Assembly: GCA_018401435.1 (NCBI GenBank)
Contig: JAGYJW010000057.1
Location: 1-38,993 of the forward strand
Origin: Deltaproteobacteria bacterium
GTDB lineage: Bacteria; Myxococcota_A; UBA796; UBA2385
Length of the DNA: 38,993 nucleotides
Direction of reading: 5' to 3'
Shown here: positions 28,346 to 36,063 of the stretch, piece by piece
Numbering within the stretch: position 1 is the stretch's first letter
Layout: each line of letters begins with the position of its first letter
Translations under genes and position numbers: made by a program
Notes under the pieces: generated by a model
Told to the model about the DNA's origin: nothing
Databases searched by the model: none
Seen by the model: only the letters and a program-made list of their open reading frames with translations

Positions 28346-28732
28346 TCAGAGCTTCTGGAGCGTCACGCTGCCCAGCGCGCCGGCGGGCTTGACCACCGCG
28401 ATCACGCGCCAGCGGCTGTCGCCCACGGTGACCTCGCTGCCTTCGCCCACAAAGACACCCGGACCGCCGCCGGGCAGCACCAGGGAGCACATCAGCCCCT
28501 TGCGTTCGGTGCCGTCGGGCAGGGTGTAGGTGCCCGGCGTCATATTGCCCATGGGCACCCGAATGCCGTCCAGGTCGCCCACGGTGGTCTCGTCGATGGT
28601 CTCGGTCACGGTGGCTCCGGCCGCCCGGTCGGGGGCGGCGGCAGGGGGCGGGTCGGCCGGGTTGGCGGCCCGGGTGACACCAGCGGCCGCCAGGCCCAGG
28701 CCCGCGGCCAGCAGGGGCAGGCCCGGCCGCAT
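28346..28732 (-). CDS. Small secreted protein coupled to the calpain-like protease
   Basis: A 128-residue protein of unknown function. MRPGLPLLAAGLGLAAAGVT with a following RAA is a Sec signal peptide. The mature part has a Pro/Ala/Asp linker, then a compact beta-rich domain: PMGNMTPGTYTLPDGTERKG, SLVLPGGGPGVFVGEGSEV and VGDSRWRVIAVVKPAG. ATG 28732 overlaps the stop of the protease gene (TGATG), so it is translated directly after it, and it should be made in step with the protease. A role as inhibitor, chaperone or substrate is possible but is only inferred from this coupling. No family is recognised. Confidence 0.7.
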   Translation of the reverse strand: MRPGLPLLAAGLGLAAAGVTRAANPADPPPAAAPDRAAGATVTETIDETTVGDLDGIRVPMGNMTPGTYTLPDGTERKGLMCSLVLPGGGPGVFVGEGSEVTVGDSRWRVIAVVKPAGALGSVTLQKL

Positions 28733-29820
28733 CAGCGTCCGGCGCCCACGCGGATGGCCTTGTAGTAACGGCGGAAATCCTCGACCTTCAGGTCCGTCAC
28801 GTGGCTGCTGCCCCAGGGGTTCTGCAGGGTGATGGTGCCGCGGTCCAGGTCCACCGATTCGGGCGCATAGGCGTGGTTCCAATAGACGTTCTTGGCGTTG
28901 GCCTCGCGGGTGAGGGCCTCCTCGCCTTCGATGTTGCGGGTCGAGGCCACCACGGGCTTCTTGTCTTCGAGGGCCACTGCGATGGTGAGCAGGATGTCAT
29001 CGTTGTCGATGCCGTCCACCTGCTGGTAGTTCTCGTAGCCGCCGGTGAGCAGCTCGGTCGCGCCCCCGAAGACGAAGCCGTCGCTGTTGATGTTGCCGCC
29101 GCTGATGAGATCGTAGCTGCCCTTGTGTTGGGCCAGGGTCTTCTCGATCAGCGCGGTCCAGATCTCGACCTCGCCGCCCTCCTTGTCGCCGGTGTTGGCG
29201 TAGAGGGGGCGTCCGGTGGACTTGACGGCCAGGCGGGAGTCCACGGTCTTGGTGACCGGGCGGGGGCGGCCATAGCGGCTGGTGCGGATGTAGAGGGTGA
29301 CATCAAAGGTGCCATCCCCATTGTCCTTGATCAGCTTGCGAATGGCCTCGGGGTCGGCGCGGGCGACGGCGGCCATGCCGGCGATCAGGTAGCAGTCGCC
29401 CAAGGCGCCCTGGGCCACGTCATTGGGGTCCACGGCGTGGCTGTCGCCCTGGCCCTGAACGAAGGCCTTGCCGGACTGGAAGTCCTCGTACTGGCTGCCC
29501 TCGTGCTTCGGCCGCAGGCCGGGCAGCGCGTCCTTCTGGGTGGGACGGGTGCCCTTGGTGGTGTCCACATCGTCGCCATCTTCGGCGAAGACGTATTTTT
29601 CGGGGTCCTCTTGCAGGCCCAGCATCCACGGCTCCTTGGCGCCGGTGCTCTTGGCAGCCTCGCCCACCAGGGCGGTGGCCAGCCAGGAATTGCCGAAGCC
29701 CGCGACCTCGTTGATGCGCTGGTCCGTGCTGGCTGCGCCGGCACCGCTGGCCTTCTTGCCGCTGTTGCCCCCCCCGCCCTTGCCGGTGGTGGACTTGCGG
29801 TGAAGCTGGGTTGCCGACAT
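28732..29820 (-). CDS. Calpain-like cysteine protease (family C2)
   Basis: A 362-residue protein with a bacterial calpain core. The catalytic Cys143 lies in QGALGDCYLIAGMAAVA, His316 in VYWNHAYAPESVD and Asn334 in LQNPWGSSH, giving the full Cys-His-Asn triad. EIWTALIEKTLAQHKGSYDL and FGGATELLTGG are the other conserved calpain core segments. There is no C2 or EF-hand domain and no signal peptide. The first 40 residues are a Gly/Ser/Lys-rich disordered tail, followed by a linker segment (EPWMLGLQEDPEKYVFAEDG). ATG 29820 follows GGAGGT. Calpain cores are patchy in bacteria and are sometimes used as secreted toxins or effectors. The gene is coupled to a small secreted protein and divergent from a PHP lipoprotein. 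Confidence 0.9.
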   Translation of the reverse strand: MSATQLHRKSTTGKGGGGNSGKKASGAGAASTDQRINEVAGFGNSWLATALVGEAAKSTGAKEPWMLGLQEDPEKYVFAEDGDDVDTTKGTRPTQKDALPGLRPKHEGSQYEDFQSGKAFVQGQGDSHAVDPNDVAQGALGDCYLIAGMAAVARADPEAIRKLIKDNGDGTFDVTLYIRTSRYGRPRPVTKTVDSRLAVKSTGRPLYANTGDKEGGEVEIWTALIEKTLAQHKGSYDLISGGNINSDGFVFGGATELLTGGYENYQQVDGIDNDDILLTIAVALEDKKPVVASTRNIEGEEALTREANAKNVYWNHAYAPESVDLDRGTITLQNPWGSSHVTDLKVEDFRRYYKAIRVGAGR

Positions 29821-29932
29821 GAAACCTCCGGATTTGCGGCAGATGGGTCCGCGTTGGGTCCAGTGTAGCGCCCGCGCCCAGGGATGGCGATTGCAGATCG
29901 GTTCCCCCGACCGGCCTCTGCCGCGCGTCGCT

Positions 29933-29983
29933 GCCCTCGCCGCTGCCTGCGCCGCCGCCCTCGCCGCTGCCCTCGCCGCTCCT
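29933..29983. repeat. Imperfect CCCTCGCCGCTG repeats in the divergent spacer
   Basis: The 187-bp spacer between the calpain-like and PHP genes contains about four imperfect copies of a 12-bp CCCTCGCCGCTG unit. It would have to contain promoters for both genes, but no promoter elements were recognised in it. Confidence 0.45.
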
Positions 29984-30007
29984 GCCGCGGGGGAGTACCA
30001 TGGGCCC

Positions 30008-31426
30008 ATGGCCTTGCTGCGCTCGCCCGTCCTGCTCCTCTGCCCCGGCTTGTTGCTCGGCCCGGCGGCCTGTGGCGGCAAAGACGGCGCCTCGGAAGAG
30101 ACCGCCGCCCCCACCAGCCTGGCTGCGCCGTGGGCCCAGGGTGGCGTACAGGCCGAGCTTCTGCCCCAGGTGCGTGGCCAGCAGACCCGGCGCGGCATCG
30201 TGCACCTGCACTCGGCCTGGTCCCATGACGCCTGCGATGGCGATCCGCTTCCCGATGGCCGGCCCAACGCGCCCTGCCTGCAAGACCTGCGGGATGGGCT
30301 CTGCGCCGCCAATATCGACGTGGGCTGGCTGACCGACCACCCCACCCACGCCGCCGACCAGCCCTACCTCGACCGCATGCACCTGGACGAGAGCCGGGAC
30401 AGCTGGCTGGAGGTGGATGGGCAGAAGATCGGCGCGCGCTGGGCCTGTGGCGATGGCCGCAGCGTGCTGCTGCGCCCCGGCTACGAGGACGACCTGATGC
30501 CGGCGGGCATGATGGCGCCCCTGGACCCGGATCTGGCAGTGGAGAGCGGCCTGGCCCGGGGACAGGACGCACAGAGCTTCGCCGCCATCGCGGCTGCGGG
30601 CGCCTTGCCCCTGGTGGCCCACACCGAAGGCCGCGATCTGGCGAGCCTCGTGGCCCTGGTGGCCGACGGGCTGGCCGGGGTCGAGCTCTTCAACCTGCAC
30701 GCCGCCTTTGACCCCAACATCCGCCGGGATGACCTGGGCCTGGAGCCCCTGGGCTGGGTGGACAACCTGGGCATCTTCACCGATCCGACCTCCGGAGCCG
30801 AGCCGGACCTGCTGGTGCTGACGGTCTTTGGCGAGCAGACCCCCTCGGTGCAGCGCTGGGACGCCTTGCAGGCGCATGGCCGCATCATCGGCACGCTGGG
30901 TACGGACGCCCACCAGAACGTCATGCCCGTCGAGCTGGCCGATGGGGAGCGCGGCGACTCCTACCGGCGCAGCCTGCGCTGGATGAGCCAGCACCTGCGC
31001 GTCCCCGCCGGAGCGGACCCCGACGACCCGATGGTGCTGCAGCAGGCCCTGGCCCAGGGCCGCTTTGCCGCGGTCTTCGAGGTCCTGGGCACGCCGGCGA
31101 GCTGGGACTTCCGGCTGGAGACCGGCGACGGCAGCGTGGTCGAGCCCGGAGATGAGGGCGCAGCGGGTGTTCTCGTCGTGGATTGCCCGGTGCTGGCCAC
31201 CGGCAGCCCCCGGGCCGAAGAGGGCCCCGAGATCCAGGCCACCGTCTTCAAGGACGGCTCGGCCTGGGCCGAAGGCTGCGGCGAACACCCCACCGATGGC
31301 CCGGGCGCCTACCGGGTGCGCTACGACATCCTGCCCCTGCACCTCGCGCCCTTCCTGGGGGCGGACCCGGCACCGTGGATGGTGTGGATGCCCTGGATCT
31401 ACACCCAGCACATTGCCGTGCGCTGA
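30008..31426 (+). CDS. PHP-domain lipoprotein (secreted metal-dependent phosphoesterase-like)
   Basis: A 472-residue exported protein. MALLRSPVLLLCPGLLLGPA followed by Ala-Cys is a lipoprotein-like signal. A PHP (polymerase and histidinol phosphatase) metal centre is visible: His66-x-His68 and His73-Asp74 in VHLHSAWSHDA, VGWLTDHPTHA, PLVAHTEGRD, and IGTLGTDAHQNV with the late Asp-x-His. These residues normally bind up to three metal ions and hydrolyse phosphoesters. The C-terminal 130 residues appear to be a beta-sandwich accessory domain (TASWDFRLETGDG is part of its start). PHP enzymes are mostly cytosolic, so an envelope form is noteworthy. ATG 30008 is chosen for the signal peptide. It is followed after 36 bp by a membrane glycosyltransferase. 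Confidence 0.82.
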   Translation: MALLRSPVLLLCPGLLLGPAACGGKDGASEETAAPTSLAAPWAQGGVQAELLPQVRGQQTRRGIVHLHSAWSHDACDGDPLPDGRPNAPCLQDLRDGLCAANIDVGWLTDHPTHAADQPYLDRMHLDESRDSWLEVDGQKIGARWACGDGRSVLLRPGYEDDLMPAGMMAPLDPDLAVESGLARGQDAQSFAAIAAAGALPLVAHTEGRDLASLVALVADGLAGVELFNLHAAFDPNIRRDDLGLEPLGWVDNLGIFTDPTSGAEPDLLVLTVFGEQTPSVQRWDALQAHGRIIGTLGTDAHQNVMPVELADGERGDSYRRSLRWMSQHLRVPAGADPDDPMVLQQALAQGRFAAVFEVLGTPASWDFRLETGDGSVVEPGDEGAAGVLVVDCPVLATGSPRAEEGPEIQATVFKDGSAWAEGCGEHPTDGPGAYRVRYDILPLHLAPFLGADPAPWMVWMPWIYTQHIAVR

Positions 31427-31462
31427 GCCCCCTCTCGCCCCGTCACCCCGGCGCCTGCGTCG

Positions 31463-33061
31463 ATGAAAGCCCGCTGGCTCGCCCTGATCTGGCTGCTCGC
31501 CGCCCTCTGGTGCGGCTGGTGGGTGCAGCACAACCCCCTGCCGGATGGCTACCAGAACGAGTTCCTGCACGTCGGCAACGCCTATGACCTGTGGGGGGCG
31601 CTGCAGGCGGGCGATCTGTGGCACCTGCGCTGGTATATGTATACCGGCTACTGGCCCTGGGGCTTTCACGCCGTCGCCTGGCCCTTTCTCGCGGTGGTGG
31701 GCCTCAGCCGGGGCGCCCTGGTGGCGAGCAACCTGCTGCACCTCGGGGTGCTGCTGTGGGGCAGCAACCGCCTGGGGCGGGCCTTTGCGGCGCCGTGGGC
31801 CCCGCTGCTGGTGCTGCTCTGCCCTGGCAGTTTTGGCGCCTTGGTGCGCTACGAGCCCAATCTCGCGGTGATTGCCTGGACGACGGCGGGGCTGGCGGCC
31901 CTGGTAGGCAGCGCGGGGCTGCGCGAGCGCCGGGCCACCCTGGGCTGGGGGCTCTGCCTGGGGCTGGGCCTGATGATGGATCGGCTCACCGTGGGCTTCT
32001 TCCTGCTGCCGGCCCTGCTGCCCCTGCTGCCGGCCCTGTGGGGGCCCGAGGCCCGGCGCGCCCGCGTGAACCTTGCCCTGGCGGGCGGTCTCGGCATATT
32101 GCTCACGGCGGCCTATTACCGGGAGTTCTTCCTGCGCCACAGCGACGAGCTGCTGGGCCAGGCGCCGGTGGGGGAGATCGACGCGGCGGGCACCATCACG
32201 GCGACGGGGGGCTTGTTTTCGGCGCTCTACTATCCCCTGACCCTGGTGGATGGGCAGGCGGGCCTGGTGCTGGGCGGCGCCATGCTGCTGGCCCTTGGGG
32301 CCTTTGTGTTGCGGTCCTTCCGCGAGCGGGGCAGCCACCCCCAGCGCCTGGTGCTGCTCTGTGCCGTCCTGCCGCCGGCCCTGCTCTTCACCTTGATCGC
32401 CAAGAAGCAGGCCTACTACACCCTGCCCCTGCTGGCCCCGCTGGCGCTGATGGTGGCGGCCAGCCCGCGGCTGCGCTGGGTGGGCCTGCTGGGTGGGCTG
32501 TGGGCCTTTGGGGTGGATGGCCTGGGCTGGCTGCCGGGCCAGGGTGTGGTGACCCGCGGCCTGCCCGAAGCCCTGGTATCGCCTCGGCACCTGCTGGCGC
32601 GGCCCCCCAGCCACGAGCGCTGGCCCCTGGCCCAAGCCATCGCCACCTTGCCCCGGGAGCCCGGAGACCTCGCTGCGCGGCGATCGGCGGCCCCCGGCGC
32701 AGATGGGCCCACCATCGCTGTTTTCAGCGAGGATGAGCGGCTTTATGAGGGCTTTGTGGCCCTGGCGGTGCGCGAGGGCCTGCAGGGCGCCCAGGCCCGG
32801 GGCGTGACCCTGGACCCCGTGGGCACCTATGAGCTGATCGACCACAGCCAGGCCCTGCTGTGGGTGGGCCCCAAAGGCGGCGGCTGGCCCGATGCCCGGG
32901 ACGTCAAGATGCAGCTCCTCGGCGATCATTATGACCTGCGCGAGCTGCCGGCCGTGGCGGACCGGGCGGCGGCCGCCGGCGAGGATTTTGAAGAGACGGG
33001 GCGCTGGCCCGCCGGCGACCTGGACCTGGTGGTCTTCGCCCGGAAGGCCCCCGCGCGATAG
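31463..33061 (+). CDS. GT-C fold membrane glycosyltransferase (ArnT/PMT-like)
   Basis: A 532-residue inner-membrane protein with around ten to eleven hydrophobic helices and a C-terminal soluble domain of about 130 residues. The first periplasmic loop has NPLPDGYQNEFLHVGNAYD, in the place where GT-C enzymes keep their acidic catalytic residue, followed by GYWPWGFHAVAWPFLAVVGL. LIAKKQAYYTLPLLAPLALM is the conserved late helix of ArnT/PMT-like proteins. Such enzymes transfer a sugar from a polyprenyl-phosphate donor to lipid, glycan or protein on the periplasmic side. The soluble C-terminus (TIAVFSEDERLYEGFVALAV and ALLWVGPKGGGW) is not the usual one. Acceptor unknown. It follows the PHP lipoprotein and precedes the HEAT operon by 30 bp. 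Confidence 0.78.
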   Translation: MKARWLALIWLLAALWCGWWVQHNPLPDGYQNEFLHVGNAYDLWGALQAGDLWHLRWYMYTGYWPWGFHAVAWPFLAVVGLSRGALVASNLLHLGVLLWGSNRLGRAFAAPWAPLLVLLCPGSFGALVRYEPNLAVIAWTTAGLAALVGSAGLRERRATLGWGLCLGLGLMMDRLTVGFFLLPALLPLLPALWGPEARRARVNLALAGGLGILLTAAYYREFFLRHSDELLGQAPVGEIDAAGTITATGGLFSALYYPLTLVDGQAGLVLGGAMLLALGAFVLRSFRERGSHPQRLVLLCAVLPPALLFTLIAKKQAYYTLPLLAPLALMVAASPRLRWVGLLGGLWAFGVDGLGWLPGQGVVTRGLPEALVSPRHLLARPPSHERWPLAQAIATLPREPGDLAARRSAAPGADGPTIAVFSEDERLYEGFVALAVREGLQGAQARGVTLDPVGTYELIDHSQALLWVGPKGGGWPDARDVKMQLLGDHYDLRELPAVADRAAAAGEDFEETGRWPAGDLDLVVFARKAPAR

Positions 33062-33091
33062 CCTGGGCAACCCCAAGGAAGCGGAGGATTC

Positions 33092-34843
33092 GTGGCCGGA
33101 GACGCCCAAGCTGCAGGGGAAGCCCGCACCGCCTCCAAGCGGGTCGACCTGGTGCGCGGGGCCATGGGCCGCATCGCGGTCATGCGCGAGGCCCTGCGCG
33201 CCGGAAATGCCGACGCCGCCCGGCAGACGGCCAGCGCCTATGTCGACCAGATGCGCCTCGCCCTCGACCTGGGCGAGGTCGTGCGCCTGGACGTCGAGGG
33301 CGAGCACCTGCGCTGCGATGCCGGCGATGTCCTGGGCAATGACCTGGTGTCGCTGGCCATGCTCGAAGGCTACGAACAACAGGGCCTGCGCCGGGTGAGC
33401 ATCGAGCCCTCGGTGAATGGCCGCGAGCTGCACGCGCTGGCCATGCTGCTGGCCGACGACTGGCGCGAAAAATCCAGCGCCGACCAGGATATGGAGGCCG
33501 CCGCCTGGCAGGTGGGCTTCCGCCATGTGCACTTCGAGATGGTGGGCCGCCGGCTGACCAACGAGTCCGATGTGGACGAGCTGTCGCCAGCCGAGCTGGG
33601 CGCCCGCCTGGTGATGCAGCTGGGCGTCGAGGGCCTCTCCGAAGAGGGCCTGCAGACCGAGGTGGGCGATCTGCTCGACCAGCTGCGCCGGGCCCCCACC
33701 GGCGCCTTGGCCCAGGGCCCCGCCCACAACCAGCTGATGGCCGCTCCCGAACACAAGGTGCTGGCGCGCCTGCTGCAGACCGTGACCCAGCGCAGCGACG
33801 TGACCGACGACCAGGTCAGCCGCTGCCTGATGGAGACCCTGCGCAACGCCCGCAGCGAAGATGAAGCCCAGCGGCTCATTCTGGGGGTGGTGGGCCATGT
33901 GCGCTCCGAGCTGGAGCTGGGGCGCCCCCGGGTGGCCGTGGCCCTGGCGCGGCGCCTGCTGGTGCTCGGTGACGAGGACCTGCTGCCCTCTTTCGCCTAT
34001 AAGACCGTGGTGCGCGAGGGGCTGCGCGCCTTGTGGGACGAGGCCGGACGCGCCGCCATGATCAACGGCATGCGGATCAACCCCTCGGTGGACCACTGGC
34101 AGGGCGCCCTGTTCACCCTCTGCGAGCTGGCCGGTGCGGGCGAGGTGGCCTCCCTCTGCGCCTTGGGGGCCGCCGTGGACCAGGCCGAGCTGCGCCAGCC
34201 CATCGCCGATGGCCTGCTGATGCTCTGCGAGCGCACCGAGACCAGCCTCAAGGACCTGCTGCGCAAGAGCGATGAGCAGGCCCTGGCGGTGCTTCTGTTG
34301 GCCATTCGGCGCCGGCCCGACCCCACCCTGGTCGAACCCCTGCTGGCTCGGGTGGGCAGCAAGGACTCCCGGGTGCGCGAGGCCGTGCTGCTGGCCCTGC
34401 GCGACCACCAGTCCGCCCGCATCAAGGAGGTCATGCGCGCCGGGCTGGAGGACGAGGCGCAGGCCGTGCGCCTGGAGGCCCTGCGCTACCTCGCGGTCTA
34501 CCGCGATGCCCCCGCCGCCGAGCAGGTGCTGGCCCGGCTGCAGGGCGCGCTGGGCAAGCTCGACCTGCATGAGGACGAGCTGCGGGCCCTCGCCCTGGCC
34601 TTTGTGCACATTCGCCGCGCCGAAGCCGTGGCCCCGCTGGAGGCCCTCGCCCTGGCGGCAGCAGAGCGGGTGGACAAGGACCGCAAACCCGACGAGGCCC
34701 CCCGGCTGCGCGCCCTGCTCAGCGGCGCCTTCAAGGGCCTGATGGCCGCCGGTCCTCCCGGGCGCGAAGCCCTGGAGCGCCTGGGCCGCACCCACCCCGC
34801 CCAACGGGCCGAGATCCGCGCCATGATGGGGGGCACGCGATGA
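33092..34843 (+). CDS. HEAT-repeat protein with N-terminal module, first gene of a three-gene operon
   Basis: A 583-residue soluble protein. Residues about 20-170 form an alpha/beta module: VVRLDVEGEHLRCDAGDVLG, then SLAMLEGYEQQGLRRVSIEP and GRELHALAMLLADDW. The rest is helical HEAT-type repeat, clearest at PTLVEPLLARVGSKDSRVRE, AVLLALRDHQSARIKEVMRA and GLEDEAQAVRLEALRYLAVY. HEAT arrays are protein-binding scaffolds. GTG 33092 follows CGGAGGA. The stop overlaps the next start by 4 bp (ATGA), and that gene seems to begin with a related module (compare GQVAFAPAGRRFVVQGVAV), so the two proteins probably act together. No enzyme motif is seen. Its specific function is unknown. Confidence 0.82.
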   Translation: MAGDAQAAGEARTASKRVDLVRGAMGRIAVMREALRAGNADAARQTASAYVDQMRLALDLGEVVRLDVEGEHLRCDAGDVLGNDLVSLAMLEGYEQQGLRRVSIEPSVNGRELHALAMLLADDWREKSSADQDMEAAAWQVGFRHVHFEMVGRRLTNESDVDELSPAELGARLVMQLGVEGLSEEGLQTEVGDLLDQLRRAPTGALAQGPAHNQLMAAPEHKVLARLLQTVTQRSDVTDDQVSRCLMETLRNARSEDEAQRLILGVVGHVRSELELGRPRVAVALARRLLVLGDEDLLPSFAYKTVVREGLRALWDEAGRAAMINGMRINPSVDHWQGALFTLCELAGAGEVASLCALGAAVDQAELRQPIADGLLMLCERTETSLKDLLRKSDEQALAVLLLAIRRRPDPTLVEPLLARVGSKDSRVREAVLLALRDHQSARIKEVMRAGLEDEAQAVRLEALRYLAVYRDAPAAEQVLARLQGALGKLDLHEDELRALALAFVHIRRAEAVAPLEALALAAAERVDKDRKPDEAPRLRALLSGAFKGLMAAGPPGREALERLGRTHPAQRAEIRAMMGGTR

Positions 34844-36063
34844 GCGATACATCAGACGAAAAGGCTCTACAGCAGCTCCTTCTCAGCCTTGCTGTCCGGG
34901 TGGACCACGTCGTTCGGTCCAGCCAGATCTACCCCGACGACCACCCGGCCCTCGACGCGGCATTGCTGGCCTGCTGCGAGCAGATCGGGCACGCCGTCGC
35001 CGGGAGGGGCCAGGTGGCCTTTGCCCCGGCTGGGCGCCGCTTCGTGGTGCAAGGGGTGGCCGTGCCCGCCCCGCGCAGCCTGCGGGGGCCCCTCGACGGC
35101 CTGCAGAAGTGGCTGAATGACCGCGGCTGCGGCGGCATGGAGCTGCGGGCCTCCGTGGGCGCCTCCAGCCTGATGCGCACGATCCGCATCATCGATGGCC
35201 AGCCCACCGATGGCAGCGCCGAGCCCGACCGCATCAACCTCCAGCTCGAAGAGGCGGGCCTGCGGGCCATCCGGGTGAGCCCGCCCCGGCGGGACCAGGC
35301 CGACGACCGCGAAGACGCCAGCCTGCAGACCCTGCGGCTCTACCTGCGGGGGGTGCGGGCGGTGCAGCGGCTGCACGAGCGGGGCGCGTCGCCGGCCGTG
35401 CTCATCGAGCTCAGCCAGCTGGCCGACGCCTTCGTCGATCTGTGCGAGGAGGCCCCGCTGCGCGCCCTCGCCCTCACCCAGGCCCGCCGCATGGTGCCCT
35501 ATGCCTTGCGCCACCCCGTTCACACCAGCCTGCTCTGCGTGTTGATGGGCCAGCGCTTTGGCGCCCCTCGGCCCGTGCTGCGCGAGCTCGCCATCTGCGG
35601 CCTGCTGGCGGATGCCGGCAAGGCGGATCTGCCCCCGGCCCTGCGCCGGGTGCCCACCGCCCTGTCGCCCTCCGACCGCCTGGAGCGCGACCGTCACCCG
35701 CTCCATGCGGTGGGCCAGCTGCTGGGCCTGCCCGAGCTGCACGACCGCCTGCGCCGCCGCCTGGTGGTGGTCTTCGAGCAAGAGCTGGGCGATGATCTGG
35801 GCGGTAGCCCCCAGGTCATTCGCTGGGGCCACCGCCACCCCGTCAGCCGGCTGGTGGGGCTGTGCAGCGCCTGGGATGACCGGCGGGCCGCCGCCGGCCC
35901 CCTGGACAGCGACCCCGGCCCCTTGCTGCAGGCCATGCGGGCTGAAGAGGCCGATGTGCACTCCGAGCTGCTCATCGACCACCTGCGCGATCTCATCACC
36001 CGGGCCCAGGTGGTCGAGCCCCGCGCTCGCCCCCGGAGTGCCGACGACGCGGCCGCCCCATGA
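34840..36063 (+). CDS. Degenerate HD-GYP-like domain protein
   Basis: A 407-residue soluble protein. Residues 1-140 resemble the N-terminal module of the preceding HEAT protein, including HPALDAALLACCEQIGHAV, GQVAFAPAGRRFVVQGVAV and NDRGCGGMELRASVG. The C-terminal part follows the helical order of an HD-GYP phosphodiesterase: HPVHTSLLCVLMGQRFG, then LRELAICGLLADAGKADLPP at the site of the HDxGK motif, and RDRHPLHAVGQLLGL. The HD pair is replaced by Ala-Asp (LADAGK) and no GYP triplet is seen, so cyclic-di-GMP hydrolysis is unlikely; binding or a scaffold role is inferred. ATGA overlap with the HEAT gene and with the Nudix gene indicates one translationally coupled operon. Confidence 0.75.
   Translation: MSDTSDEKALQQLLLSLAVRVDHVVRSSQIYPDDHPALDAALLACCEQIGHAVAGRGQVAFAPAGRRFVVQGVAVPAPRSLRGPLDGLQKWLNDRGCGGMELRASVGASSLMRTIRIIDGQPTDGSAEPDRINLQLEEAGLRAIRVSPPRRDQADDREDASLQTLRLYLRGVRAVQRLHERGASPAVLIELSQLADAFVDLCEEAPLRALALTQARRMVPYALRHPVHTSLLCVLMGQRFGAPRPVLRELAICGLLADAGKADLPPALRRVPTALSPSDRLERDRHPLHAVGQLLGLPELHDRLRRRLVVVFEQELGDDLGGSPQVIRWGHRHPVSRLVGLCSAWDDRRAAAGPLDSDPGPLLQAMRAEEADVHSELLIDHLRDLITRAQVVEPRARPRSADDAAAP

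Noticed and set aside
29933..29983. GC-rich repeats upstream of the PHP gene considered as operator sites
   Set aside because: The copies are imperfect, show no palindrome and look like simple low-complexity sequence; kept only as a repeat.
29420..34852. A minus-strand open frame of about 1,810 codons opposite four plus-strand genes
   Set aside because: It is antisense to genes with clear motifs, and its product is dominated by Gly, Gln, His, Ala and Arg with no domain. Long antisense open frames are expected in DNA this GC-rich.
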